DNA of 34,681 nucleotides from the IMG/VR virus record IMGVR_UViG_3300022602_000255, positions 1-34,681 of that record; one strand, 5' to 3'. Shown in pieces: positions 24,085 to 29,172 of this stretch. Position numbers and translations under genes: made by a program. The DNA is from a virus. Each line of letters opens with the position of its first letter. Position 1 is the stretch's first letter. The notes under the pieces were generated by a model. It had not been told where the DNA came from and did no database searches. It was given only the letters and a program-made list of their open reading frames with translations.

Positions 24085-24086
24085 TT

Positions 24087-24362
24087 ATGAAGGCATACAT
24101 TCACACCAACAATTTAAGGCCGGACGGCACGAAAGATTGTTTTCTAACCGTCTCCGCCCCTGCCAAATCAGAACCGCTCGCTTGGCAACTTTTAGGACTT
24201 CAGGCCACGCGCTCCGGCTATGGTTCGCGCATCCCTACACAGTACAAAATTCAATATTTAGGAAAGTGGAGGCGCGTTTACTGTCGCATTTATTCCAATA
24301 TTGGAACGCTTTATATTGGGAAACTATCCGACCGGCTAACTATCAGCATAGAAAAGGCTTAA
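24087..24362 (+). CDS. Plasmid-type conserved hypothetical protein
   Basis: This is a 91-residue protein starting at the ATG that follows AAGGGCTTAATT. It reads LRPDGTKDCFLTVSAPAKSE, TRSGYGSRIPTQYKIQYLGK and WRRVYCRIYSNIGTLYIGKL. This WRRVYCR.YSN.GT.YI pattern is one I recall from many plasmid and prophage proteins of Proteobacteria, of unknown function. The end (GAAAAGGCTTAA) again supplies the next gene's ribosome site. A longer frame from 24048 is open but lacks a ribosome site. Confidence 0.7.
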   Translation: MKAYIHTNNLRPDGTKDCFLTVSAPAKSEPLAWQLLGLQATRSGYGSRIPTQYKIQYLGKWRRVYCRIYSNIGTLYIGKLSDRLTISIEKA

Positions 24363-24364
24363 TT

Positions 24365-24613
24365 ATGAAATTCGACCACTACACCTATCACTTGGCCGGC
24401 CATTATTTGCCCGCGCTCATCAACGGAGACTACTCCGGGCTAAACGACCAGGAGGAAGCCGAGCTAAACGTTTTTATTGACTCGCTCCCGGTATCCGGGC
24501 ATTTTGACGTTATTAGCGAAGAACCAGATTTTAAACAATGCGACATTTCCGAACTGCACGCGGACTGCTACGAAGTGCGCTTATATTTTCAAACCCAGGA
24601 GGCTACACAATGA
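24365..24613 (+). CDS. Plasmid-type conserved hypothetical protein (HLAGHYLPALINGDYSGL type)
   Basis: This is an 82-residue acidic protein beginning MKFDHYTYHLAGHYLPALIN and followed by GDYSGLNDQEEAELNVFIDS. The N-terminal helix ending in ALINGD.SGL.D.E is a recognisable conserved pattern of small plasmid and phage proteins (I believe DUF6926-like, unverified). In other elements it tends to lie near proteins like the preceding one, which supports a shared, plasmid-like module. The stop overlaps the next start (ATGA). Confidence 0.7.
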   Translation: MKFDHYTYHLAGHYLPALINGDYSGLNDQEEAELNVFIDSLPVSGHFDVISEEPDFKQCDISELHADCYEVRLYFQTQEATQ

Positions 24614-24867
24614 ACCAGATAGAAATCGAGGCCGGAGCTTTTACGCTTACGCACTCGCCAAGCGCTCCCCAGGTAGACACTACCGGAGATTTATTTGGAG
24701 CTACTCCCGCCCTTAAGATGAAACACTTGGAGAGCTTCGCGCCCGCCATGTACTTCGCATTGATCGAAACCCTAGAACTACTCACAGACCCGGAGGCCGA
24801 GCCAGAGGACGCAGACCAGGTTACAGAGAAAATTCAACAAATACTCAACCAAATCAAAGGAGCTTAA
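24610..24867 (+). CDS. Small acidic hypothetical protein
   Basis: This is an 85-residue protein starting at the ATG that overlaps the previous stop, behind GGAGG. The first 35 residues are extended and polar (IEAGAFTLTHSPSAPQVDTT). The rest is acidic helix (FAPAMYFALIETLELLTDPE, AEPEDADQVTEKIQQILNQI). The last codons AAA GGA GCT TAA double as ribosome site for the next gene. Family unknown; an acidic surface could mimic DNA, which would be speculation. Confidence 0.6.
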   Translation: MNQIEIEAGAFTLTHSPSAPQVDTTGDLFGATPALKMKHLESFAPAMYFALIETLELLTDPEAEPEDADQVTEKIQQILNQIKGA

Positions 24868-24870
24868 ACC

Positions 24871-25317
24871 ATGAAACAACAAATAATTGACGCGCTTTAT
24901 AGCTTCGCCAACAAACGCCCAGGACTAGAACCCCGCGACTACATTAGAAGTTGGGACGATAGCGAAGGCCGGGCAACATACCGCGCAGAATCCAGGAACA
25001 TAACCAAAGACCTAAACCATGCCCGCACACTACTTCGTCGGCTTGAACTCTCAGGCATCAGCGCACAGGAAATAATCGAGGCCTCTAAAGAAGCATTTTC
25101 GGGGCGCTTAACTATTTCCGCGACTGATGACGGCATTGTTAAAGTGTCCTATTGTGTAGGCCAATACTTTCCGACCGAATACAGAAAGGCAGTCGCTTGC
25201 GTATGCGCTCGGGCGCTCTGGAACTATTGGCGCGAGGATTCAAAAAGCGCGGACAGTATTAGACAGCTTGCCTGCCGTGAATTTCCCCGCGCTATCGCTC
25301 GCGCTTATTTTAACTAA
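24871..25317 (+). CDS. Hypothetical protein, 148 aa
   Basis: This is the largest protein of the island. It is helical at the N-terminus (KQQIIDALYSFANKRPGLEP), carries a DYIRSWDDSEGRATYRAESR segment, a central RRLELSGISAQEIIEASKEA and a C-terminal helix with Cys residues (AVACVCARALWNYWREDSKS). The start follows AAGGAGCTTAAACC. Plasmid-borne small proteins with similar YI..W...E.R..YRAE patterns come to mind, but I cannot name a function. Confidence 0.65.
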   Translation: MKQQIIDALYSFANKRPGLEPRDYIRSWDDSEGRATYRAESRNITKDLNHARTLLRRLELSGISAQEIIEASKEAFSGRLTISATDDGIVKVSYCVGQYFPTEYRKAVACVCARALWNYWREDSKSADSIRQLACREFPRAIARAYFN

Positions 25318-25326
25318 AGCCAAACT

Positions 25327-25521
25327 ATGAATAATTTAATTATTGCCTACCATGAAAAACACGAACGCAACGGATGGGGCGAAGTATGCAGACACCCGGC
25401 AACCTGGGAAGGATGGCACGATTTTGACCGCTCCATGATCGCAGAGCTAATTAAAAACGGCTCGGAGGTTATCACCTGCGGGTGGAATATGTACCAAGTA
25501 ATTAAGGAGGCCAAACAATGA
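25327..25521 (+). CDS. Small hypothetical protein
   Basis: This is a 64-residue, Trp-rich protein (HEKHERNGWGEVCRHPATWE, GWHDFDRSMIAELIKNGSEV, ITCGWNMYQVIKEAKQ). Four Trp, two Cys and four His residues suggest a compact fold. The ribosome site before it is weak (TAAAGCCAAACT), so it may depend on coupling with the upstream gene ten bases away. The end overlaps the next start (ATGA). Confidence 0.55.
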   Translation: MNNLIIAYHEKHERNGWGEVCRHPATWEGWHDFDRSMIAELIKNGSEVITCGWNMYQVIKEAKQ

Positions 25522-25679
25522 ACCACACCGAACGCGACTACATACAAGCCGGCTTCGACTTCGAGCGCGGACGTATCCAGGCCGACATTTTGCGCTTAAT
25601 GATCGAATCGGAACACATCAGCGACCGCCAGGAGGCGCGCAGATTGATCGACCAGGGACGCGCAGAGGCCAGACGATAG
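25518..25679 (+). CDS. Small helical protein, 53 aa
   Basis: The ATG at 25518 follows AAGGAGG at seven bases and overlaps the previous stop. The protein (MNHTERDYIQAGFDFERGRI, LRLMIESEHISDRQEARRLI) is helical and Arg-rich. A start of the kind D.YI.AG.DFE.GRI recalls the METYSKEDRHYIAGFEAGCD start of the right-arm protein at 33583-33783, which may be a distant relative. It ends just before a strong terminator. Confidence 0.6.
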   Translation: MNHTERDYIQAGFDFERGRIQADILRLMIESEHISDRQEARRLIDQGRAEARR

Positions 25680-25681
25680 AC

Positions 25682-25723
25682 GCGCTCACAGTCCACGCGC
25701 AAGCGCGGATTGTGGGAGCTTTT
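25682..25723 (+). terminator. Long hairpin terminator with GCAA tetraloop
   Basis: Arms 25682-25698 and 25703-25719 pair almost completely (two mismatches, two G-T pairs) around a GCAA tetraloop, followed by TTTT at 25720-25723. It starts three bases after a stop codon and ends the first half of the island. The long stem might also serve as an RNA structure with its own role. Confidence 0.75.
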
Positions 25724-25760
25724 AACGGCTCAATTCAATCAACTAAAAGGAACTAAAACA

Positions 25761-25943
25761 ATGGAAACTTTAGAACTGAACGAGTACCAACTAAACGGAT
25801 TCAAAGACCGCAAGGCATACTTGGAGAGCTTGTGCGAAGAGTACGACCGCCTGATTGTCTACTCGCTCGCATCAATCCTGGGAGCATCCGAGGACTTCGA
25901 CGGGCTTTTAACGAGCTTAGAGGACTACTGCGAAGAATACTAA
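25761..25943 (+). CDS. Small acidic protein, 60 aa
   Basis: The ATG at 25761 follows AAAAGG; a longer frame from 25710 would overlap the terminator. The protein (METLELNEYQLNGFKDRKAY, LESLCEEYDRLIVYSLASIL, DFDGLLTSLEDYCEEY) is acidic and helical. It stands alone between two terminator blocks, so it may have its own transcript, though I see no clear promoter in the 40 bases between. Confidence 0.6.
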   Translation: METLELNEYQLNGFKDRKAYLESLCEEYDRLIVYSLASILGASEDFDGLLTSLEDYCEEY

Positions 25944-25952
25944 AGCATTACA

Positions 25953-25976
25953 CCCAGGAGAAATCCTGGGCATTTT
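25953..25976 (+). terminator. Terminator with GAAA tetraloop (first of a tandem pair)
   Basis: CCCAGGA (25953-25959) pairs with TCCTGGG (25964-25970) around GAAA, followed by CATTTT. It comes ten bases after the 60-aa gene and is followed at once by a second hairpin. Confidence 0.75.
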
Positions 25977-25980
25977 CGCG

Positions 25981-26003
25981 CCAGGGTTCGCCCTGGTAAT
26001 TTT
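25981..26003 (+). terminator. Terminator with TTCG tetraloop (second of a tandem pair)
   Basis: CCAGGG (25981-25986) pairs with CCCTGG (25991-25996) around TTCG, followed by TAATTTT. The pair of terminators insulates the two halves of the island. The next 14 bases are the recurrent GGAATAGTAACGAA motif. Confidence 0.75.
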
Positions 26004-26017
26004 GGAATAGTAACGAA
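26004..26017 (+). repeat. GGAATAGTAACGAA motif, copy 1
   Basis: This is the first of six copies in 26.0-28.2 kb. It directly follows the tandem terminators and precedes an AAGGAATT ribosome site and the 46-aa gene. The position right after a terminator fits a transcription start or an mRNA 5' element. Confidence 0.7.
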
Positions 26018-26031
26018 AAAGGAATTAAAAA

Positions 26032-26172
26032 ATGTGGATTGTCTACTACATGGAAAAGTGCCCGATTGTTGGAGATTATTTGGAGCACAAGAAATTTGAT
26101 AGCTACCAGGGCGCGAGAGCATTTGCCCGAGTAAAGCGCGGGCGCATAGAAAAACGGCTCGCATTTCAATAA
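26032..26172 (+). CDS. Small basic protein, 46 aa
   Basis: The ATG at 26032 follows AAGGAA at eight bases. The protein (MWIVYYMEKCPIVGDYLEHK, KFDSYQGARAFARVKRGRIE, KRLAFQ) has a short beta-like start and a basic helical end, and could bind nucleic acid. It opens the second, more AT-rich half of the island. Confidence 0.6.
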   Translation: MWIVYYMEKCPIVGDYLEHKKFDSYQGARAFARVKRGRIEKRLAFQ

Positions 26173-26206
26173 TGGAATAGTAACGAAAGGAAACACAAAA
26201 TGAAAA
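26173..26206 (+). repeat. 34-bp perfect direct repeat, copy 1 (motif plus leader plus start codon)
   Basis: It holds GGAATAGTAACGAA (26174-26187), then AGGAAACACAAA and ATGAAAA. The identical 34 bases recur at 26508-26541. The repeat covers the whole translation-start region of the gene behind it. Confidence 0.9.
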
Positions 26207-26352
26207 GATGGAAGATTGAAATAGAACTTGAATTACAAGACGATGCAGACCCGAATAAATGGGTTTATACAGCCATTGAGGAACTGCTAGAAGATGGAGA
26301 GGCATTGATTAGTGGCAGACATATAGAAAAGGAGCTAAAAAATGAAGATTAA
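26200..26352 (+). CDS. Small acidic protein, 50 aa
   Basis: The protein (MKRWKIEIELELQDDADPNK, WVYTAIEELLEDGEALISGR, HIEKELKNED) begins with an alternating strand and continues as helix, a beta-alpha pattern. Its start lies in the 34-bp repeat. The last eleven bases overlap the next gene, and AAGGAGCT within its final codons is that gene's ribosome site. Confidence 0.65.
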   Translation: MKRWKIEIELELQDDADPNKWVYTAIEELLEDGEALISGRHIEKELKNED

Positions 26353-26515
26353 ATTTGAAGATTTAGAAGTGGGTCAAATATTTTATGACCCAAACACTCA
26401 AGAGAAATTTGAAAAAGTTTGCGGGAATAGTGCCGACTGGTTAAATGGATTGGGGAAAAGCGCAAAGCTGTGCACGTTTGATGCGGACGAACTTGTTTAT
26501 TTAATTTTGGAATAG
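26342..26515 (+). CDS. Small hypothetical protein, 57 aa
   Basis: The protein (MKIKFEDLEVGQIFYDPNTQ, EKFEKVCGNSADWLNGLGKS, FDADELVYLILE) reads like a small SH3- or OB-like beta barrel (FEDLEVGQIFYDP). It starts after AAGGAGCTAAAA inside the previous gene. Its stop TAG is part of the second GGAATAGTAACGAA motif, so motif and gene end are physically joined. Confidence 0.65.
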   Translation: MKIKFEDLEVGQIFYDPNTQEKFEKVCGNSADWLNGLGKSAKLCTFDADELVYLILE

Positions 26516-26541
26516 TAACGAAAGGAAACACAAAATGAAAA
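26508..26541 (+). repeat. 34-bp perfect direct repeat, copy 2
   Basis: It is identical to 26173-26206, 335 bases downstream. The motif part is 26509-26522. The two copies flank a two-gene cassette (50 aa and 57 aa) that could be lost or duplicated by recombination between them. Confidence 0.9.
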
Positions 26542-26708
26542 AATTTATTATCAGAGCTAGTGAAACAGTTTATTACTGGAAAGAAGTACGAGCGAATAGT
26601 GAGCAAGAATTAAAAGATGAAATATCAAAAGGAGAAATTCTATTTAACAACGATGACATAGTAGAAGGCGATCATTTTGAATTGATTGATATAGAGGAGA
26701 TTAAATAA
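26535..26708 (+). CDS. Small acidic protein, 57 aa
   Basis: The protein (MKKFIIRASETVYYWKEVRA, NSEQELKDEISKGEILFNND, DIVEGDHFELIDIEEIK) has strand-helix-strand character; the first ~30 residues (a strand, then V.A.SEQELKDEI) resemble small DpnD/PcfM-like or phage beta-alpha proteins, but the match is weak. It starts inside the 34-bp repeat and its stop overlaps the next start (TAATG). Confidence 0.65.
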   Translation: MKKFIIRASETVYYWKEVRANSEQELKDEISKGEILFNNDDIVEGDHFELIDIEEIK

Positions 26709-26899
26709 TGATTACAGAAAACGAACTAAAAGAAGCGGGTTATACAGTTCTTAAAAAAGGCGCGTGGCTAAGACTTGACCCAGGGATTCTCTCGAATGAC
26801 TGGGAATTGATTTGTGAAGATTTGAAAGTAGACCCGAATTGTGACGAGATCATTGTCGCTATTACCGGAGTAAAAGAAGTTTATAAGGAGAATGAATAA
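26708..26899 (+). CDS. Small acidic hypothetical protein, 63 aa
   Basis: The protein reads ITENELKEAGYTVLKKGAWL, RLDPGILSNDWELICEDLKV, DPNCDEIIVAITGVKEVYKE. It alternates helix and strand and has no catalytic motif. TAATG overlaps at both ends and GAGGAG upstream point to a coupled operon. Family unknown. Confidence 0.65.
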   Translation: MITENELKEAGYTVLKKGAWLRLDPGILSNDWELICEDLKVDPNCDEIIVAITGVKEVYKENE

Positions 26900-27114
26900 T
26901 GGCTAAATTTATTATTGAAGATGGACAACCAATAGTGAGGTCGGATTGGTGGATAGATGATTTTGAAATGAGGGCTACTGATCTGGGGTTGACGCTAACC
27001 CAGGAACAAATCATTCAGGCCATGAAGGAGGTTGCGGATTGTCACGATGCCGAGCAGGGTATCAACTGGGCAACTATTGACTACGCATTAGAAAATCAAA
27101 GGGAACAACAATGA
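26899..27114 (+). CDS. Small hypothetical protein, 71 aa
   Basis: The protein (KFIIEDGQPIVRSDWWIDDF, MRATDLGLTLTQEQIIQAMK, EVADCHDAEQGINWATIDYA) has an acidic N-terminus and helical body. The order WWIDDFE..A..LGLTLT..QI...M......D...GI.W..I is a pattern I have seen in uncharacterised phage and plasmid proteins. Overlap by ATGA with the next gene. Confidence 0.65.
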   Translation: MAKFIIEDGQPIVRSDWWIDDFEMRATDLGLTLTQEQIIQAMKEVADCHDAEQGINWATIDYALENQREQQ

Positions 27115-27350
27115 ATACAGACAATTTAGAACGGGCAATTACTCTTGTTTGGAACGCATACAAGGACGAAATAATCCAGGAGGGAGATTGGTGGTTTAAC
27201 TTGGACGAGCATACGCTCAATTTTTTTGACCAGGAAAGAGATGGCCTTATGACTGTTTCGGTTTATAACGCGCCAAATAATCAGACTTGTTACGATGATC
27301 CATTTGATTTTTCAATGGAATTTATTTACAACGCGGAGGCCTTAGCATGA
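27111..27350 (+). CDS. Small acidic hypothetical protein, 79 aa
   Basis: The protein (NLERAITLVWNAYKDEIIQE, GDWWFNLDEHTLNFFDQERD, NNQTCYDDPFDFSMEFIYNA) is acidic and aromatic-rich. It overlaps both neighbours by ATGA. The acidic, aromatic composition is common among small inhibitor or DNA-mimic proteins, but nothing here proves that role. Confidence 0.65.
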   Translation: MNTDNLERAITLVWNAYKDEIIQEGDWWFNLDEHTLNFFDQERDGLMTVSVYNAPNNQTCYDDPFDFSMEFIYNAEALA

Positions 27351-27502
27351 CACAAAAAGATTACCAAGACATAAGCAAAGCATTGAGCCTACTCTGGCTA
27401 ATTTTGCAGGAAAAAGGTGGTGGCACGGATGAGCAAAAACTAATATTAAACGATGCCCAGGACGTATTACGCGGTTATGAAAGTTGTGGGGGTGAAGTAT
27501 GA
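27347..27502 (+). CDS. Small helical protein, 51 aa
   Basis: The ATG at 27347 overlaps the previous stop. GGAGG lies nine bases upstream. The protein (MTQKDYQDISKALSLLWLIL, QEKGGGTDEQKLILNDAQDV, LRGYESCGGEV) forms two helices joined by a Gly loop. Function unknown. Confidence 0.6.
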   Translation: MTQKDYQDISKALSLLWLILQEKGGGTDEQKLILNDAQDVLRGYESCGGEV

Positions 27503-27648
27503 CAGTAGCAGAACTAATTCAAGAGCTTTTAAAAGTGGATGATATAACCAAACAGGTATATACATTTAATAACCAAGAACTGCGCCCGGTAACAATGGTA
27601 GATGAGCTGTCCGACCGGGTAGATATAAATTTAGGCGAGCAACTATGA
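27499..27648 (+). CDS. Small hypothetical protein, 49 aa
   Basis: The protein starts MTVAELIQELLKVDD and ends VDELSDRVDINLGEQL. The start T.AELIQELLK.. is the usual opening of a small conserved phage family whose members begin with an acidic helix followed by a short beta unit. Overlaps of ATGA at both ends tie it into the operon. Confidence 0.6.
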   Translation: MTVAELIQELLKVDDITKQVYTFNNQELRPVTMVDELSDRVDINLGEQL

Positions 27649-27833
27649 ACTATCAACGCATCCAACTAGACACTTGGCTCAAAACTTACGCACTACACCC
27701 AGAGGATTTTGTGGCCTGGCTTGACCAGGTAGACGATCTAAAAGTGTTTAAAACTGTTACATTCGCGCTTGAACCAGACGAATCCACGACCGGAACAGCA
27801 CAGAAAATCACCCTGGAGGAGCGAAATGGATAA
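27645..27833 (+). CDS. Small hypothetical protein, 62 aa
   Basis: The protein reads NYQRIQLDTWLKTYALHPED, FVAWLDQVDDLKVFKTVTFA, LEPDESTTGTAQKITLEERN. It is alpha/beta and slightly acidic. Its last codons (CTGGAGGAGCGAAAT) contain the strong ribosome site of the tiny membrane protein that follows. Function unknown. Confidence 0.6.
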   Translation: MNYQRIQLDTWLKTYALHPEDFVAWLDQVDDLKVFKTVTFALEPDESTTGTAQKITLEERNG

Positions 27834-27930
27834 TGATGGAATAGTAACGAACTGGATAATCGTAGATATTGCGGTAGCTATAATCGTAGCTCTACTTCTA
27901 ATAGGGCTTGGCATATGGCTATTGAGCTGA
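27826..27930 (+). CDS. Tiny single-span membrane protein, 34 aa
   Basis: ATG at 27826 follows GGAGG at a good distance, overlapping the previous gene by eight bases. The product (MDNDGIVTNWIIVDIAVAII, VALLLIGLGIWLLS) is a short polar head followed by one membrane span of about 23 residues. It resembles phage membrane micro-proteins such as holin-like or superinfection-exclusion peptides. The GGAATAGTAACGAA motif lies inside it and is read as GIVTN. It is below the usual gene-calling size. Confidence 0.6.
   Translation: MDNDGIVTNWIIVDIAVAIIVALLLIGLGIWLLS
27838..27851 (+). repeat. GGAATAGTAACGAA motif, exact copy inside the 34-aa gene
   Basis: It matches copies at 26004, 26174 and 26509 base for base but lies in coding sequence (read as Gly-Ile-Val-Thr-Asn). 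Looser copies follow at 27987-28000 (GGAATAGTGACGGC) and 28142-28155 (GGAGTAGTGACGAA), about 150 bases apart. Confidence 0.7.
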
Positions 27931-28139
27931 TACCCCCAGTAAAAGACAAAGCGATATTTGTCCTGTATATCGTTCAACAACCCTCTGGAATAGTGACGGC
28001 TAGCGCAGACTATATGGGGAAATCAGATGAGGTGTTGGACATTGGAATGGAGGCCTTAGCCCACCTCAATGCCCTCTCCCACCTGAGCGAACACAATCTG
28101 TACGTCAGCAACCGATTAAATTCACTTGATATTCAATGA
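27915..28139 (+). CDS. Small hypothetical protein, last gene of the island
   Basis: This is a 74-residue protein (AIELIPPVKDKAIFVLYIVQ, QPSGIVTASADYMGKSDEVL, DIGMEALAHLNALSHLSEHN). A strand pair is followed by a helix; the ribosome site is weak, so it probably relies on readthrough from the overlapping 34-aa gene. A degenerate motif copy is read as GIVT in it. Its end overlaps the end of the TOPRIM gene on the other strand by 18 bases, so the two operons converge without a gap or terminator. Confidence 0.6.
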   Translation: MAIELIPPVKDKAIFVLYIVQQPSGIVTASADYMGKSDEVLDIGMEALAHLNALSHLSEHNLYVSNRLNSLDIQ

Positions 28140-28946
28140 TCGGAGTAGTGACGAACCGCTAGCAAAAATACCGTTAGCCATATGATGATCGTTAAAATCA
28201 TAGCCAAGGACATCGGAAATCCAATATGGAAATCCAATTTCCTTGGCTGTTTTTTCGCCTGTTAGTGACGCATCATTATCCGCAACCACAAACCCAGACT
28301 TTAACTGCTTTGCTACTTTAATCATATTGCTAGCCGAGAAACAAACATATATCTTGTACCGATATTTAAACGACTTCAATACTTTTCTAATTGATAGTGC
28401 CGTAGCGTACCCTTCGCAAAGAATATTAGTTCCCTTGTTATCGAATATAAATGACGCATTGGCCGTGCGTTGACCGAATAGAAACTTCTTATTGCCCTGC
28501 TCGTCTATCAACTGGCAGCCAACCAACGCGCCGTCTATCCTCATCGGTATGACTAAAATCTTTTTCCCGTCTTTATTCCAGACCATTCCCTCCTCGTCCT
28601 TGAACCCTTTGGCATCCAGGTAAGGATGGTGTAATGACTCGCATTGATTGAGAATCCAGACCGCCTTTTGTCCCGCCTGTTTCTGTTGTTGTAACGTCTT
28701 ATCGTGTACTGCCTTGGCTTCCCTGGCCATCTGAGTTAAGTTAATACCGACTGTGGTTTCCGGCTTCCATACAGATATTTCAGTCTCTGTCGCATGATTC
28801 TGTACCAGGCCATAGTTACCCATGTACTTGACTGCACCATTCTTTTTCTTTGGGTGATCCTCTGTTGGATACCGCGCCCACCTACCCAATGGGGGAATAG
28901 TATCTAAAAGTATGCCGTGCGCCCTTGCAAAATTAACGAAGTCCAT
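28122..28946 (-). CDS. TOPRIM-domain primase-like protein
   Basis: This is a 274-residue protein from the ATG 28944-28946 (AGGA eight bases upstream); a longer frame lacks a ribosome site. The TOPRIM motifs are ILCEGYATALS with E178, VADNDAS with D223 and D225, and D250. The N-terminal part (GRWARYPTEDHPKKKNGAVK, GNYGLVQNHATETEISVWKP) is the usual front of phage and plasmid TOPRIM primases, but there is no zinc-binding Cys cluster. It probably synthesises primers with the helicase two genes upstream. The start overlaps the HTH gene by 14 bases. Confidence 0.8.
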   Translation of the reverse strand: MDFVNFARAHGILLDTIPPLGRWARYPTEDHPKKKNGAVKYMGNYGLVQNHATETEISVWKPETTVGINLTQMAREAKAVHDKTLQQQKQAGQKAVWILNQCESLHHPYLDAKGFKDEEGMVWNKDGKKILVIPMRIDGALVGCQLIDEQGNKKFLFGQRTANASFIFDNKGTNILCEGYATALSIRKVLKSFKYRYKIYVCFSASNMIKVAKQLKSGFVVADNDASLTGEKTAKEIGFPYWISDVLGYDFNDHHMANGIFASGSSLLRSLNIK

Positions 28947-29172
28947 AGCTCTTATCCTTGCCAAATATGCAATCAAATACTTTTCTATCCGCCAAATAAT
29001 ATCCCTTATCCCAAATTGAATATACAACTGGCACATCAAACTCCTTGCGAAGTATTGTTATATCCCGCTTGAAAGTGGCCGGAGATATTTTTAACCGCTC
29101 AATGAATGCGCTTTGTGGTAATGCCGTGCTTGTGTTTAGCATCTGGTTATAAATTGGTAGTCTTTTAATCAT
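28933..29172 (-). CDS. Standalone helix-turn-helix protein (WYL/DeoR-like N-domain)
   Basis: This is a 79-residue protein. It reads RLPIYNQMLNTSTALPQSAF, IERLKISPATFKRDITILRK and EFDVPVVYSIWDKGYYLADR. The order helix - SxATFKRDI recognition helix - L...F..P..Y....GY.L wing is that of the DNA-binding domain of WYL-type regulators, without the WYL ligand domain. Between helicase and primase-like genes with ATGA overlap, it may be an operon autoregulator or an origin-binding accessory protein. Confidence 0.7.
   Translation of the reverse strand: MIKRLPIYNQMLNTSTALPQSAFIERLKISPATFKRDITILRKEFDVPVVYSIWDKGYYLADRKVFDCIFGKDKSYGLR

Noticed and set aside
24048-24086. Upstream start for the 91-aa protein
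   Set aside because: It overlaps the membrane-span codons of the preceding gene and lacks a ribosome site; the ATG at 24087 follows AAGGGCTTAATT.
25940-26606. Minus-strand frames with recurring FVTIP
   Set aside because: They are reverse readings of the GGAATAGTAACGAA motif; the plus-strand small genes have better starts and overlaps.
26004-28155. CRISPR-like array
   Set aside because: Spacing between motif copies is irregular (about 150-1330 bases) and genes lie between them; no cas genes.
28136-28162. Eight-codon frame MIGVVTNR
   Set aside because: Too short to support; it lies over the end of the TOPRIM gene and has no ribosome site. Kept only as a motif observation.
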